From Cynocephalus volans (taxonomy: Eukaryota; Chordata; Mammalia; Dermoptera; Cynocephalidae): 64,000 nucleotides of DNA. The number at the start of each line of letters is the position of its first letter. Positions within the stretch are counted from its first letter, which is position 1. Below the pieces are notes generated by a model. The model did not search any database. It was not told the DNA's origin and was given only the letters and a program-made list of their open reading frames with translations. The translations under genes were made by a program, and so were the position numbers. Location: assembly GCF_027409185.1 (NCBI RefSeq), contig NC_084468.1, positions 98,332,001 through 98,396,000 of the forward strand, read 5' to 3'. Positions 1-12,081 of this stretch are shown piece after piece.

Positions 1-1013
1 TTCAGTTTTGGGAGCTTGTGTGTGTCCAGAAATTTATCCATTTCCTCCAGATTTTCAAATTTATTGGCGTATAGTTGTTTATAGTAGTCTTGAATGATTC
101 CTTGTATTTCAGATGAATCAGTCGTAATATCGCCTTTTTCATTTGTAATTTTTGTTTTTTGAGTCTTCTCTCTTCTTTTTTTTGTTAGCCATGCTAATGG
201 TTTGTCAATTTTATTTATTTTTTCAAAAAACCAACTTTTTGATTCATTGATCTTTTGAATTGTTTTTTGGGTTTCAATTTCATTCAGTTCTGCTCTGATC
301 TTAATGATTTCTTTCCGTCTGCTAACATTAGGTTTGGATTGTTCTTGTTTTTCTAGTTCTTTAAGGTGAAGTGTTAGGTTGTTCACTTGCCATCTTTCCT
401 TTCTTCTGAGGTGAGCATTTAATGCAATAAATTTCCCCCTTAGTACTGCTTTTGCAGTATCGCACAGGTTTTGGTATGATGTATCATTATTTTCATTAGT
501 TTCAATAAATTTCTTGATTTCCTGCTTGATTTCTTCTTGGACCCATATGTCATTAAGTAGAATGCTGTTTAATTTCCATGTGTTTGTATAGTTTCCAGAG
601 TTTTGATTGTTATTAATTTCTAGTTTTAAACCATTGTGGTCTGAGAAAATACATGGGATAATTCCAATTTTTTTGAATTTATTGAGACTTGATTTGTGAC
701 CTAATATGTGATCTATCCTGGAGAATGATCCATGTGCTGATGAGAAGAATGAATATTCTGAGGTTGTTGGATGGAATGTTCTGTAGATATCTGCCAAGTC
801 CAATTGGTCTAGAGTATTGTTTAGATCTTGTGTTTCTCTGCTGATGCTTTGCCTAGATGATCTGTCTAATATTGACAGTGGGGTGTTCAGGTCCCCTGCT
901 ATTATGGTATTAGTGTCTATTTCCTTCTTTAGGTCTAATAGAGTTTGTTTTATAAGTCTGGCTGCTGCAACATTGGGTGCATACATATTTATGATTGTTA
1001 TGTCTTCTTTCAC
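1..1013 (-). mobile_element. LINE-1 ORF2 fragment (endonuclease end to start of RT region)
   Basis: Read on the minus strand, this is L1 ORF2 from the end of the endonuclease domain (asn-ile-tyr-ala-pro region near 985) towards the reverse transcriptase domain, and it runs off the left edge. I see no long open frame over the whole piece, so it is a dead copy. It joins directly to L1 5'UTR sequence at about 1013; ORF1 and the first part of ORF2 are absent. The match to L1 ORF2 is by recognition of the nucleotide sequence. Confidence 0.9.
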
Positions 1014-2406
1014 TTCCCGTGCTGGACTTCTCCCTGTTCCGTGTGCTCTGGCCAAGGCTGTTGGATCATGCAGTGGCGACCCCACAGGGTGTGTGGTTTC
1101 TCTCAAGTCTCCGCCTCCCTGGCCGCACGTCTCCCCACTCTGTGCACACTGTGCTGGGCTGGGACGTGTCTTCTGCAACCCTCATCTATCAGCTGGGCCT
1201 TCAAGATCCTGCTCGGCACCACCTCGCCCAGGAAATCTACCAGGTTTCTGCTAGGCACAGACGACTGGTCGCTCTGGGTGCTTTTGTAGCACTGTGTAGA
1301 TCTTTCTTGGGACTTATCACCTTCCTCCTGGTATCGCAGTTATTTGTGAACTTGTCTTATCTCCCACACCAGAGTGTGAGCTCCTCGGGGGAGGAGCCCA
1401 CAGCACACGGTTCACCTTTGTATCCCCCCGGCACGGAGTCCAGTGCCGGCCTGCAGACAGCTCTCCGGCAGGTTTAAGTGGACTTGGGAACTCTCCTACC
1501 ACACTATTCCCAACCAGAAATTGGTTAGGCATTTTTCCAAACTGGTGGCCGCAGAGATGGTATCTGCCTCCCAGTAACAGGAAGTTTACCAGGGGCCAGA
1601 GTCCAGGGTGTGGTGGAGTGACAGTCAGCCTCGCCCGTACTTCCTTGCCCTCCCGACACCGGCCAGGGACGCCCCATGTCAGAGAACCACGGAGGGAGTG
1701 GAAGGGGAAGCCAGCCCGCAGGTCCCGGGAAGCCCCGCGCCAGGGCAAGCAAGTGGGAAGGCTCAGAGAGGAGCCGAGCCGGGCCGGAGCTGCCACCACC
1801 TGAGAAAATGGAGGCAGCCCAGGGGCGGTGAGTGGCCCAGTGATGCAGGCGGAAGCCGGGTCGGCGTCAGCCCCCCAAGCAGGGCCGGGCCAGGGGTCAC
1901 TCACAGGACTGTGCCAGGTCAGGCGCTCACTCTCTGCCTCTGGTTTGTTGCCTTCCCCGTTCTCGGTTCCCACTGCCTCAGGCTGCTTGCTCGGTCCTGC
2001 GGCGTGGCTTGGGTGCTCCCAGGAATCTTCTTTTATGCTGGCCTGAAACCTCAAATCATGAATAGGGCAGCTGGCCACCTTCAGCGCGGCCCCGTCCTCC
2101 AGGATCCTGTCTGCATCCACAGCAGCCCTGGCGCCATGTTCCCTGTTTAGAGACTCACTTTTGCAGCTACGAAACAGTTCTTTTCCTGTTCCATACCTCA
2201 AAGCTGTTGCCTGTAAATGAGGCAGCCTCTCGCCGAGGGCAAAGTGGCGGTCAGCCCCCACGACGGCCACCAGCAGTGGTCCTCCCTTAAGAGATGGCGA
2301 GAGGAAGGTCCACAAGTTTCCCAGCTACCTGAGGCCCAGTGGCCGCCTTTTCCACCTCAGCTACTCCGCGCCAACCGCCACAGCCACCGCCATCTTGAAA
2401 CCGCCT
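1014..2406 (-). mobile_element. LINE-1 5'UTR (GC-rich promoter part of the same element)
   Basis: On the minus strand this begins at about 2406 with ggcggtttcaagatggcggt, a typical start for a mammalian full-length L1 5'UTR. It is GC-rich and CpG-containing, unlike its AT-rich surroundings. A 332-codon open frame in the L1 sense direction (1317-2315) is probably a by-product of base composition, since L1 5'UTRs do not encode a known protein. Retention of the 5' terminus means the L1 promoter was kept. The link to the ORF2 piece is by adjacency and common orientation. Confidence 0.8.
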
Positions 2407-3300
2407 AAGTATAGAGATATTTCTCCAAACACAATTACTTCCTTAGAAAGATTTCTCATGCTATTAACATGTTTTTAAACCTTATTACCTGATTAGCAAG
2501 TTTTTCTCATCAGTTCAGGTGGCAGAGAAATTCAAATTATGCTGCTCTTTGAGAACCACAATGAAAAGCTGAAATATTTAATTCTGTACTAAAACTAGAA
2601 ACTACTTTACTAACAAAAAGTATGACTATATATATCATGCTCACACTTACAACATTACTACATGCATCCAAATCCACACATGTACAAAAAAAAAAAAAAA
2701 AAAAAAGCTGCGGAAATAAACGTGATGGGCTGCTTCTGAGATTTTCATTTATATATTGTTTGTTACTGATTTATTAATTTTGAGAAGGATCAGTGGTTGC
2801 TAAGTCTTAAGTAACAAATATAAGAAACATTTCTTTCTACAAAAGAAAATCATTTTTTTAAATATTAGTGTGGAATAACATGAACCAGTGCCCCAGCCAG
2901 CTCGTCTATGAAAGGATATTTCAAAAACTATTGTTTAAAAAAAAAGCCTTACATATTCCTGCCAATGAAAGACATAGACGCAGAGATGTAAGTAGCCATT
3001 ATTTTCTGTTGAGGCTCATTTGCCACAAAATACCTCCTCCAGCAGCCTTCAACAAACTAGAAATTGTGTCTTTCTGGTTTTTTCTTTAAATACTTGAAAG
3101 AGTGAGAGTTTTAACTGAATTAAGAGAAACCATTGTTTAAAATAATTATTAATATTCAGATAGCATGTTGTACTTTTCCAAGATACACAAACTGTATCAT
3201 TTAAACTTCATAGCAGTCCTATTAGGTGGCAATAAATTTTGTTACATTTAATTAAAAATTTTAGTTTCCTATCTGAGAAGAAATAAAATATTGTATTATT
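2407..3300. other. AT-rich intergenic DNA, no gene recognised
   Basis: No coding exon, RNA gene or clear repeat family was recognised here. It contains a run of 21 A at 2686-2706. The only open frame, at 2868-3089, is short and low in complexity. Confidence 0.6.
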
Positions 3301-3560
3301 CCACTTATACGGTCTACCTAGAATAAGTAAATTCAAGAGCTGGAAAGTAGAATAGAAGTTTCCAGGAGCTGGGGGTTAGGGCAGTGGGGAGTCGTTCAGT
3401 GGTACAGAGCTTCTGCTGGGGATGATGAACAAGTTCTGGCAGTGAACAGTGGTGATGGCTGCACAGCACTGTGAATGCATGTAAGCCACTGAATCGCACT
3501 TAAAAATGGTTAAAATGGTAAATTTTATGTTATGTGTATTTGACCACAATAAAAAGCAAT
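3300..3560 (+). mobile_element. Old LINE-1 3'-end fragment (L1M type)
   Basis: This has the familiar ancient L1 3'UTR pattern: a segment like 'agaagtttccaggagctggg', then 'cttaaaatggttaaaatgg' and 'gtgtatttgaccacaata' before the end. Similar fragments occur at 10190-10380 and 51680-52190. It is diverged and noncoding. Confidence 0.65.
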
Positions 3561-3654
3561 GTGTTCAAAGCTGAAAAATTGAAAATTTCAAGTAAACAAT
3601 AATAATAAATTTTAAAATAGCCATGATTCAACCACCAAGAGGATTATTACTAAT

Positions 3655-3815
3655 ATTTAAAGTTTGAGTGTCTTTATCTGTGAAACTGAAATAATAATAG
3701 TGCTTACATCAGAAGGTTATTGTGGAATTTTTATGAAATAATCTATGTAAATGACTTAGCAATGGCCCTAGCATGTAGTAAGCATGTGATGAATGCTAGC
3801 TGTTATTATAACTAT
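3655..3815 (-). repeat. MIR-like SINE, minus strand
   Basis: The plus strand reads like a reverse-complemented MIR: 'tctgtgaaactgaaataat', a segment like ttgtggaatttttatgaaat, then 'agcatgtagtaagcatgtg'. The assignment is by pattern and the boundaries are approximate. Confidence 0.55.
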
Positions 3816-4078
3816 TGTGCGATAATTTTATACACATTAACATAACTTGCTCTTTTTAACCTAACAATGTTCTGGGAAAATACTTCCATGTCCTTAAAAG
3901 GACACATGATTTCTTATTTCTGGCGCTCTTCCATTGTAAGAAAATTAATGTGAGTACAAAGTTTACCTACAAGGCTATTTATCACAGCATTGCACATATT
4001 GGAAAAAAAAAACCCTGGAAACAGTCTAAATATAGCTTACAGGTGTAGAACCGAGAGGTTAGAAAGCCTAAGGAACTT

Positions 4079-4189
4079 AGGGGCCAGCTTGTGGCTCACT
4101 TGGGAGAGCATGGTGCTGACACCAAGTTAAGGGTTAAGATTCCCTTACTGGTCATCTTTTAAGAAAAAAGAAAAAAGAAAAAAAGAAAA
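4079..4189 (+). repeat. tRNA-derived SINE (monomer) with A-rich tail
   Basis: The element starts ggggccagcttgtggctcac, carries a tRNA-like box B (gggttaagattccc) and 'ttactggtcatctttt', and ends in an A-rich tail. Imperfect flanking duplications (aagcctaaggaactta before, aagctaagaaactta after) support retroposition. It resembles the right half of the dimeric SINEs elsewhere in the window. Confidence 0.8.
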
Positions 4190-4399
4190 GCTAAGAAACT
4201 TATTCAGAATTACACAAAGGAAGACAAAACTCAAACCTGACTCTGATTATAAATGCTGTTTTCTTTCTCTCAATATAGTCCTTTTGATTATTAAACCATT
4301 AACCATCATTGTATGATAGACAAGAGGATCTGTGGTTAGACATTGACTCTTTTGGGAGTGAGAATATATAAATAAACAAACTGAAGTGTTTGTCCTATA

Positions 4400-5205
4400 C
4401 TCTTATTCATCAACAATCAACACAGAAGACGTCCGCGACCAAATATGTGGGGAATTCTCCCCACCAGCAAGCTAGCAAGCAATTCTGCAACCAACAACAG
4501 CTGGATGTCCTCTAATTCAAATCTATTCTGACATTGTCTACCTGGAGATAGTGTTACAGCCTATAGTTTAGGGCTCAGTCCCCAAGACTGCCACCACTTC
4601 AGATGCCAAATGCAAATTCAGGCTTCTAGAACTTCTGATAAATCAGCTCTAAATTGGGGTTCCCACAACTCCCTCCTAGGGTTTGATTAATTTGCTAGAG
4701 TGGCTCACAGAGCCCAGGGAAACAAGTACTTATGTATACCAGTTTATTATAAAGGGTATCACAAATGACACAGAGGAAAAGATGTACAGGGCCAGGTATG
4801 GGGTAAGGGGTGTGGAGCTTCTGTTCCTTCCTGGGCACACGACTCTCCAGGATCTTCCATATGTTCAGCTATCCAGAAGCTCTCTGAAGTCTGTCCTTTT
4901 GTTTTTTTGTGGAAGCTTCATTACATAGGCATGATTGACTAAATCATTGGCTGTTGGTGATCACCTCCCCCCCCCACCGCCCGAGTTTGGTGGGTGGGGC
5001 TGAAAGTCCCAACCCTTTAATCCTGCCTTGGTCTCTCCTGTGACCAGCTCCCATCCTGAAACTACCTAAGGGCTGCCAACCATCGGTCAACTAATTAACA
5101 TACCAAAAGACAGCACCTTGGAGATTCTAAGGATTTTAAGAATTGTATGCCAGGAAACAGGGGCAAAGACCAAATACATATTGCACAATGTCACAGGGAG
5201 ATAGG
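4400..5205 (-). mobile_element. Solitary LTR of an ancient endogenous retrovirus (ERVL-like)
   Basis: This stretch of about 800 bp resembles a common mammalian LTR. Recognisable pieces are 'gtttattataaagggtatc', 'catgattgactaaatcatt' and 'gggcaaagaccaaatacat'. In the minus orientation it starts tgtgacattg and carries an AATAAA signal (from tttatt near 4742). No internal retroviral gene is seen. The subfamily is not assigned. Confidence 0.65.
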
Positions 5206-6089
5206 ACTTTTTTCAGCTTGAAAGAATTCTCACTCTCCCCTATGTCAGTTGTCCCAGCAAATGGCTTATAGTTAACCCTTTTTTCCAACACATACATCTG
5301 CTTTACTCTCAAACCAGCGTTTGATCAGAAGCTTTATGCATATCTGATGTTTTGAATATGTGGTGATCTTATCATGGAAGATCCTTAGTTAAATCACCCT
5401 TCATAGGCCTAAAGTCCCCATAATACTCAAAATGTATTTAATGACTTTTCCCATCTCTTTATAAAAAGATTAAATAACATATTGTAACTATTCTCAAGCA
5501 ATTCCCGCATGATTGCTGTTCACCTTTCTCAGAAAGAAAAGAAGACCCACAACAGAGCAACAAAGGGAACATAATGCTTGCCAAGTTCCTTTTGGTAATA
5601 TTTGTTCAAAACTGATACCAGCTGGTTGTTTAATGTTGCTATCAAACAAGAGAGCGTTACCTGTCACTTCAACCTGACTCAAATGAAGCAACAAATTTGC
5701 GACTGGATGTAATCGTTGCCCCTCCTATTTGCCCAACAGGGAACTTTATTGTGACTTTGAAGCAGATGCCAGTTTGAGGGCAAACCCTACTGGTGAGTCT
5801 GGATTTGTTTAGATAGATGTAAAAGGAAGAAATCTGCAAAGGAGGGGACTGATGCTGACTGGAGCAAGCTGAAGGATGAGAAGCAGGGAGTAAAGGATCA
5901 GCCAGGTAACCCCTTGCCTGGTCTCCAGGTCTCTTGATGTTCTTAAATTTCTGACTCTTTGCTTGTTGTTAAAGAAAAATGAAGCCCAGTTTAGAGAAGG
6001 CAGTCATCTCCCAGTCTGGTAAGTGCCAAATATACACCTTAATAGAACCTTGCAAAGCTTGCCCCAACCATATTTTAATGTGTTCATTG
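5206..6089. other. Intergenic DNA, nothing recognised
   Basis: No gene, RNA or clear repeat was recognised. The short open frames at 5494-5694 and 5979-6206 do not resemble known proteins and lack exon signals. Confidence 0.5.
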
Positions 6090-6360
6090 ATTCTTTTTAA
6101 TTGCCTGGGTGATACAAACAAAAAATTTCATGCTGTATTGTATTATAAACAGTACAAAGGTAAAGGGCCTCCCTTACCACGCCAATCCAGTCCCATTCCC
6201 CAGTGACTACTGTTATCATTTGGTGTGCACCCTTTCTTATGTTTTTCTATGTTCATATGAATATACAAATACATATTTAAATGTTGATATTTTTATTAAA
6301 ATTGGATGATTCCATGGATAATGCTCTACAACTTGACGTTTTCATTTATTAAAATATTGT
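6090..6360 (-). mobile_element. Probable old LINE-1 3' fragment, antisense
   Basis: The plus strand reads like a reverse-complemented, diverged L1 3' region ('ctactgttatcatttggtg', then 'atattttt' and 'ttgacgttttcatttatt'). It is noncoding. The assignment is tentative. Confidence 0.4.
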
Positions 6361-6529
6361 CAACAATTTATCTCTTCCCAACTTTGCCCAAGGTAGACTT
6401 TCTTAGGAATATTGTAAATAGAAGTATGACCACAGCTAATACATAAGAGCCCTCCCAAATTATAAATGCAAATTTTAAACAAGGCTATCTGAAAATAATC
6501 CTTCATATTCATCTTTATTTTCTAACCTC

Positions 6530-6725
6530 ACAGTTTCCAAATGTTGATCCCAGAACTGGTGCAAAGCTGGTCATATCAGAATCATGTTAATTTTTTTAAA
6601 AAATTCAGATTCTGGGGCCCTAACATCAAAGGGTCTGATCCCATGGATCTGGTGTAGGGGCTAGGAATCTATAAAATATAACATGTCTGATTCTGATGAT
6701 CAGCCAGGTTTGAGGACAATGTAAG
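6530..6725 (+). mobile_element. MER5-like hAT DNA transposon remnant
   Basis: The segment carries a pattern like 'tcatatcagaatcatgtt', 'cagattctggggccc', then 'gattctgatgatcagcc' and 'gtttgaggacaatg'. This is the layout of the nonautonomous MER5 family of hAT (Charlie) elements. It is short, diverged and noncoding. Confidence 0.6.
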
Positions 6726-6799
6726 GTCAATGCTTCCTGGAGGCTGCATTAGCAGTATCAGTAATGGAAGATGAGCTTGTGGTCACCCAAGTAAGTCAG

Positions 6800-6990
6800 T
6801 TCACCTGGCAATATTCCAGTCCTACATGATGGTGTATAGCATTGCACCACATGAGTGTGCCATGCTGTATTTAACCTGCTCCCTACTGGTGAACATTTAA
6901 ATTGATTCCAAACTTTTCATTTTACAAGCAACACTATAATAAATATCTTTTCATTTGTGTGTGTCTGTGTGTCTGTGTATATGTACAAAG
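6800..6990 (-). mobile_element. Old LINE-1 3' fragment, antisense
   Basis: The plus strand has the antisense L1 3'-end motif of 'gaacatttaaattgattcc' followed by 'tttacaagcaacactata'. This is the same part of L1 seen more completely near 33760-33830. Confidence 0.55.
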
Positions 6991-6999
6991 ACAGAGTGA

Positions 7000-7420
7000 G
7001 AAAGACTTTTCATTGGATAACTTCCTTAAAATAAAATTTCTCCTTCAAAGAATATATGGTTTTTAATATTTGAAACACTCCTTCCAAAATCACCTCACAT
7101 AGGCTCCTCTTTTGTGCCATGATATGTCATCAAAGGATGAAATATTTTATTTTGCCTCTTCGAAGAATTATATTAACTATACTCATTAAATACAAATAAT
7201 GCTACTGTAAATTTCTGACTCTTAATAATTGACTCAATGGTAGTTACAATTATTCTAGATTTTTATTAATCTGGATTTTTTTCTATGATACTTCAATAAA
7301 ATTAACATTATTTTTTAACAAACTAAAAATCTGAAGACTATAATTTTTATACTTAAGATATCATATATATATTATATTCATCTATTCATTATATTCATCT
7401 ATTTCTAGAAAATAGTAACA
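7000..7420. other. AT-rich intergenic DNA
   Basis: Very AT-rich sequence with no recognised gene or repeat family. It includes short TA-rich stretches near 7360-7400. Confidence 0.5.
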
Positions 7421-7424
7421 ATAA

Positions 7425-7605
7425 AACCATTTATTAGAATTTACTATGTGCCAAGTACTTAACACATATTAGCTCATTTATCTCTATTTATAAATAGGAA
7501 ACTAAGGCCAAAATTTAGGTGCTTATGACCACACAACTAATAAATATTAGAAGTGGAATTTGAACCCAAGCTGATTGGCTCACAAACTTAGGCACTAGTA
7601 CTCAG
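7425..7605 (+). repeat. MIR SINE
   Basis: The MIR core is recognisable on the plus strand: 'tttactatgtgccaagtac', 'ttagctcatttatctc', a segment like aggaaactaaggccaaa, then 'cacacaactaataaatatt' and 'gaatttgaacccaag'. Confidence 0.75.
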
Positions 7606-8039
7606 TATTCAAATTTAGCTTTTTGATTTTATCGTAATAGAGCAACACAAATGGAGACTCAAGTATATTACAATGTATATAGGAAGGCATGATAACCTCT
7701 TAACCTATTCAAGCAATTGTGTTTACACAGAATAGATTCTGATCTACTAACTCCTACCTCATCCACTACCTCACAGTATTATTGCAAGTATTCTTTTCTC
7801 TGCTTTGGAAGATTCTCGGTACAGCTTGAAGAGATGAACTATTGTATAAAGAAGAAAAGTGATTGTTTAAGCAGACCCATTTATGACAACATCTGTTTAT
7901 GAAGGAATTTGGGGAAGGATTAACACTTGAGCCAACTACTTTATGCCTATCAAAAATAAAAAAGGTCATTGAGATGTGTCTTAAATAAGTATCATTATAA
8001 GTAGGAATTTAGAACTCAGTGTTCTTTTCTCTATAAAAC

Positions 8040-8140
8040 ATTCCTTCATTTATCAACATTAAGTCAAATATTTATTGAGCTCCTACTATGTGGGAGGCAA
8101 GCTATAGATGCTAGAAACAGGAGCAATGAACAAAGCACAT

Positions 8141-8179
<39 letters not shown>

Positions 8180-8290
8180 TCCTCCTAGAGTTTATATTCT
8201 AATCAGGAAGAGACAATATAACAAAAGAAAATATATGATAGTGTGCTTGTTGGTCAGGCATTATGAAAGTAATGTACATCATAACTGGAA
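8040..8290 (+). repeat. Ancient dispersed repeat interrupted by (AC)n
   Basis: It contains the widespread mammalian repeat text 'tatttattgagctcctact', then 'agagtttatattctaatc'. An (AC)n microsatellite at 8144-8176 interrupts it. Related copies occur near 26290-26500 and 61430-61930. The family name is not assigned. Confidence 0.55.
8144..8176. repeat. (AC)n microsatellite
   Basis: About 16 uninterrupted AC dinucleotides, likely length-polymorphic. Confidence 0.95.
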
Positions 8291-8559
8291 CAAGGATTAA
8301 AAATTGTATATGCATTCAGTACGCTGTCTCTAACTCAATTAATGTCTAAAATAAAGTGTAAGCTTATAAAGGAGGAAAAAAAATCATTTGTTGACCTGAA
8401 TCTCCCAAAGTTTCTGTACCATATGGAGAAAATCAATCCTCCTTACTAAAATATCACTACTTTTGCAACTTTTCATGAAGTTTAGAGACAGAGTAGAACA
8501 CTTCATCCAGTCTTAGAAAAAAAAAAAGTATTATTGTAAGTTGATGCTAAGGGAACACT

Positions 8560-9075
8560 GGTTCATAGTGAAGTAAAAAATCCAAACCACCATGCTTGGG
8601 GCTGTTTCCTTCAGATTTCACTACCTCTCCTCTATTCTGCAACTCCCTGCTTTGAGGCCACCCTCTCCCCTCTTCAGAGCTTCAGACCATCATGTTAATA
8701 AGAACTGATTTGTAAATAGCGTCTCCCTCACCCCATCTCCAGCCCCCTTTGGCCAGGCTCCTACTTTTCTGCTCAATGGCACAGATGCGGCTTTGAGCTG
8801 ACTGGGACCAGGCAGCTATTAGCAGCAAATCCAGTGAGGGAAATTAATGAAGGGGACAACTAATAAAAGACAGCTCAGGACAGCCAGACTAACTTGCTCC
8901 GAGCAGTAATTAACTTTTTTTTTTTTTTTTTTTTTTAAGTTCATGAAGGTAAATACGCCATCGGCACTGGTCCAGTCTAACTCTTCTTTATTAAAAAAGA
9001 GAGCAGAGCTATTCACGGGGAGCTGAGACTTAATCTGTTTTCCCCCCAAGAAGAACAATTTTAAATTACTGTGTG
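8560..9075. promoter_or_regulatory. Candidate conserved noncoding element 3' of NEUROG2
   Basis: This stretch lacks recognisable old repeats and holds homeodomain-like cores (attaatga near 8843, gtaattaac near 8906) and 'cagctattagcagcaaatc'. It lies about 10 kb downstream of the NEUROG2 stop. A 22-base T run at 8915-8936 lies inside it. The regulatory role is inference from composition only; no alignment was available. Confidence 0.3.
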
Positions 9076-9589
9076 ATGTGTTTATAGATCCATGATGCCC
9101 AAATCAAGAGACACCTTTAAAGATCAGGGAGAAAGAAGGAAGATAAAGGAATATGAGTCACTGAATAAAAGAAATCATCATCCCGTGCCTGGAAGCAGCC
9201 CAAAAGAGAGAAATCATTTTTCAAACATTTGCTTTCCCTCCCCACCTAAAATGACTGACCTCTGTTCAGCTCAAGTGCTGCATGAAAAACAAGGCTGAAT
9301 CCAAGGTACATGGCAAGTCTTAGACATCAGTGTTAAATAATATTCTAGCTTGAGGAACATTTCAGTCGCCTTCCTCAAGCTTCCAGTTTTCATTTTTAAA
9401 GACATTGAAGGCTACTTAAAATTTAGTTTCTTCATGTAATTTTGAAAATCAATATGGACTCTGAAAAGTAAAATCTTTCTGAAAAGATATCAAAATAAAA
9501 TCATTAGGTTTTGCTCAAAAGAATTTCTAAAAGCAAAACTATTGCATTTCCTAAAAACATTGAAAATCAGAGCTAGAAGAAACTTTGGA

Positions 9590-9735
9590 AATATTTAGGG
9601 TAATCATAAATATTTGGTCCAACCTCAGGCCTACCAGGCTAAGAGACTTACTCATGGTCATAGAGCTACTCAGTAACAGAAGTGGCTCTAACCATGAATT
9701 CAGCCTCTTGATTCAACCCAGTGCACTGGCTTCCC
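9590..9735 (+). repeat. MIR-like SINE
   Basis: The text resembles the 3' half of a MIR: 'gacttactcatggtcatag', 'cagtaacagaagtggct', then 'ttcaacccagtgcactggc'. Confidence 0.55.
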
Positions 9736-10189
9736 CCAAATGAAAAGAACCTCAGCACATACTCTAAGTTAATAAGCTAATTACAGTTCCTTAATGTATA
9801 GTTTAGCCGTGCTCTCCCCTTTTAGTTTTAGATAAAACAATATCAAATGACATTAGCCCAGAGAATGTTACCCATGATGTTCCATGAATCACTCTATCCT
9901 TCAAACTGGCCTCCAGACCCATTGAACTACCTCAGGCCCATTCTGGAAAGATTGAGGTGAAAACATACTTACCTGCAAGGCTCTCTCAAGAGGAGATGGC
10001 TTTTTTAGGAGGAGCAAGTACCCAGATAATGGGTTCCTTCCTAAAAAATTGCCTTCCATTAGTCAATAACACTACGCAAGGGAGAGGACAGCTCTATATT
10101 GCGATAGAGAAAAATGAGGACACGGTCACTAAATGCTTTGAAAATAAAAATGGCTTTTACTATATGATGTACCTAAAGTAATAAAATTC

Positions 10190-10380
10190 TCCCAAACAAA
10201 AAGCAGAATAGAAGTTGCCAGGAGCTGGGAAAGGAAGAAAAAAAAGAGTTGTTGTCTAATGGTTACAATTTCAGTTTTGCAGGATGAAAATGTTCTGGAG
10301 ATCTGTTGCGTAACAACAGAATATACTTAACACTCTGAACTATACACTTAAAAATGGTTAAGATGGTTTTTTAAAACTCA
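10190..10380 (+). mobile_element. Old LINE-1 3'-end fragment
   Basis: 'agaagttgccaggagctgg' is followed by 'atgaaaatgttctggagat' and 'acacttaaaaatggttaag', the same L1M 3'UTR pattern as at 3300-3560. A T run follows at 10519-10537. Confidence 0.65.
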
Positions 10381-10539
10381 CTTTTAGGACAGCTGTAAAT
10401 TTCAAGGCATTAAAGACTTCTTGCATGGTCCAAAATAATAAAAATAAAAATGGCTTTTGTAACAGAATCTTCAAAGTCTTCACAAGTAGGCCACCAAGTT
10501 TTGGTCAATGTATAAAACTTTTTTTTTTTTTTTTTTTGC

Positions 10540-12080
10540 AACAAGTAATTTAGACATTCCTCAAATAAATATATGTTCATATTGATCAAGGTAGGCTAAG
10601 TTATTATGTAATAACAAACAACACCGAATCTTAATTGCTTAATTTACATGGTTTTTACCCTCCTGCAACATCCACTGTGAGTTTAGATGACTCATGAAGA
10701 CTGCTGTTCTTTATATGACCACTCAGAAGCCCAACTAGCTTTAACATTTTGGCCTCAAAGACAAGAGGAAGATAGAGACCAGAGATGGGGCCCCACCTAA
10801 TTATAAGAGGTCTGAGCATGACCAGAAGGGTTAGAAAATCAGCTGCCACTGAAGACTAGGAATGTCCTCCAGTGTTTTGTCAGATATAATGCAATTTAAC
10901 ATCATGGAATGAAATGAAATAGCAAGCTTTAGATAAGAGTCTAACGATAGTGCCAGAGAAATTGTATTTCCTGGAACACATAGGGAGATTGCCTAGCATA
11001 TATGGGAGAGCCCTGCTAGAACAAGAATACTGTAGTTCTTGTGATACAGTGCTGAAGGAGAACTGAGTGAAAAGTCTGATGGCTGTCTCAAAGATTCTGT
11101 GAGTTGCTGAGATACTGTGGTGTAATCACTGTGCTGCTTTGTTTAATGTTGTTTTGTGACTCTTAATCCCTTCAAATTTGCTAACAAAATTTCTAGAATT
11201 TGAAAGTGTGTCAGGAATATTAAAAGGCTGAGAAGCTCAATGTTATAAATACTGTCCTGCTAGCTCCTCACCAAAGATCTGGTAGCATCAGGATCAGAAT
11301 GCCCCTGGGGAGAGTTTTATTCATTTTGCTGGAGTAGGAAAAGGAAGCTATTAAAAAATTGAACTTTGGCTTTTTTTTTTTTTTTTCCCATACAAAGATA
11401 AAGAAACAGCAATTACCTGGAGATCCCTTACCAGCAATTGTCACCATCAGAATTTGCTCCAGCCTGCTTTGTATGTATTATGGTCACTACCATCCTGTAC
11501 ATGTTATTATGGAGATTCAGCAAGAGTCAGAGTAATGTGGAGGTGAGGGGGTACCACTGGCCAGTGCCTTCAGTTGCTCAGCTTTACCTTCTACAGTTCA
11601 GAAATGTTTTGTTCTGAAAAAACTCTAGGACATCTAGAAAACTCTCCCCAATATAGGATAGCAGAAAAGTCTAAGATGCTGGAACAGTTCTACCAAAGAA
11701 CTGCAACCCTTTTAAAATTATTTGCTCATAGAATATTAAAACTCATTTTTCACTACACCCTTTATGATACTTTCCAGACTGAAGATGTCAGATGGAGTTT
11801 TCTAGATCTACTGAAAATGATTAGGGCCTCCATTGCAGATGTCATCAAGAACTGTACTGGGAATGTTTGCCTGTGCACATGTCCATTGTCAATCAGATAT
11901 AGTACGAAATCATCTAATTCAAGAGAAAAATTGGATTTGAACTCAGGACTTTTGAGTTTCTTTACTGTTCTACCAGCAAAATCATGTTTTTCCTTATCTG
12001 ATTCTGAGATGTTGCCTGGTAATTTTGAGAATTAAGGGAAATATTATAAATTTAGATAGGTTTAATTTTAAGAAACATTT
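10540..12080. other. Intergenic DNA, nothing recognised
   Basis: No gene was recognised. The longest open frame, 11574-12035 (153 codons), has no similarity that I recognise and no exon context. It holds a T run near 11370-11387. Confidence 0.5.
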
Positions 12081-12081
12081 T

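Noticed and set aside
1317-2315. 332-codon open frame, minus strand
   Set aside because: It lies within a GC-rich L1 5'UTR in the L1 sense direction and shows no known domain; L1 5'UTRs do not encode a known sense protein. Composition explains the open frame.
11574-12035. 153-codon open frame
   Set aside because: It is the longest frame in its region but has no recognisable similarity, no promoter or splice context, and lies in AT-rich intergenic DNA.
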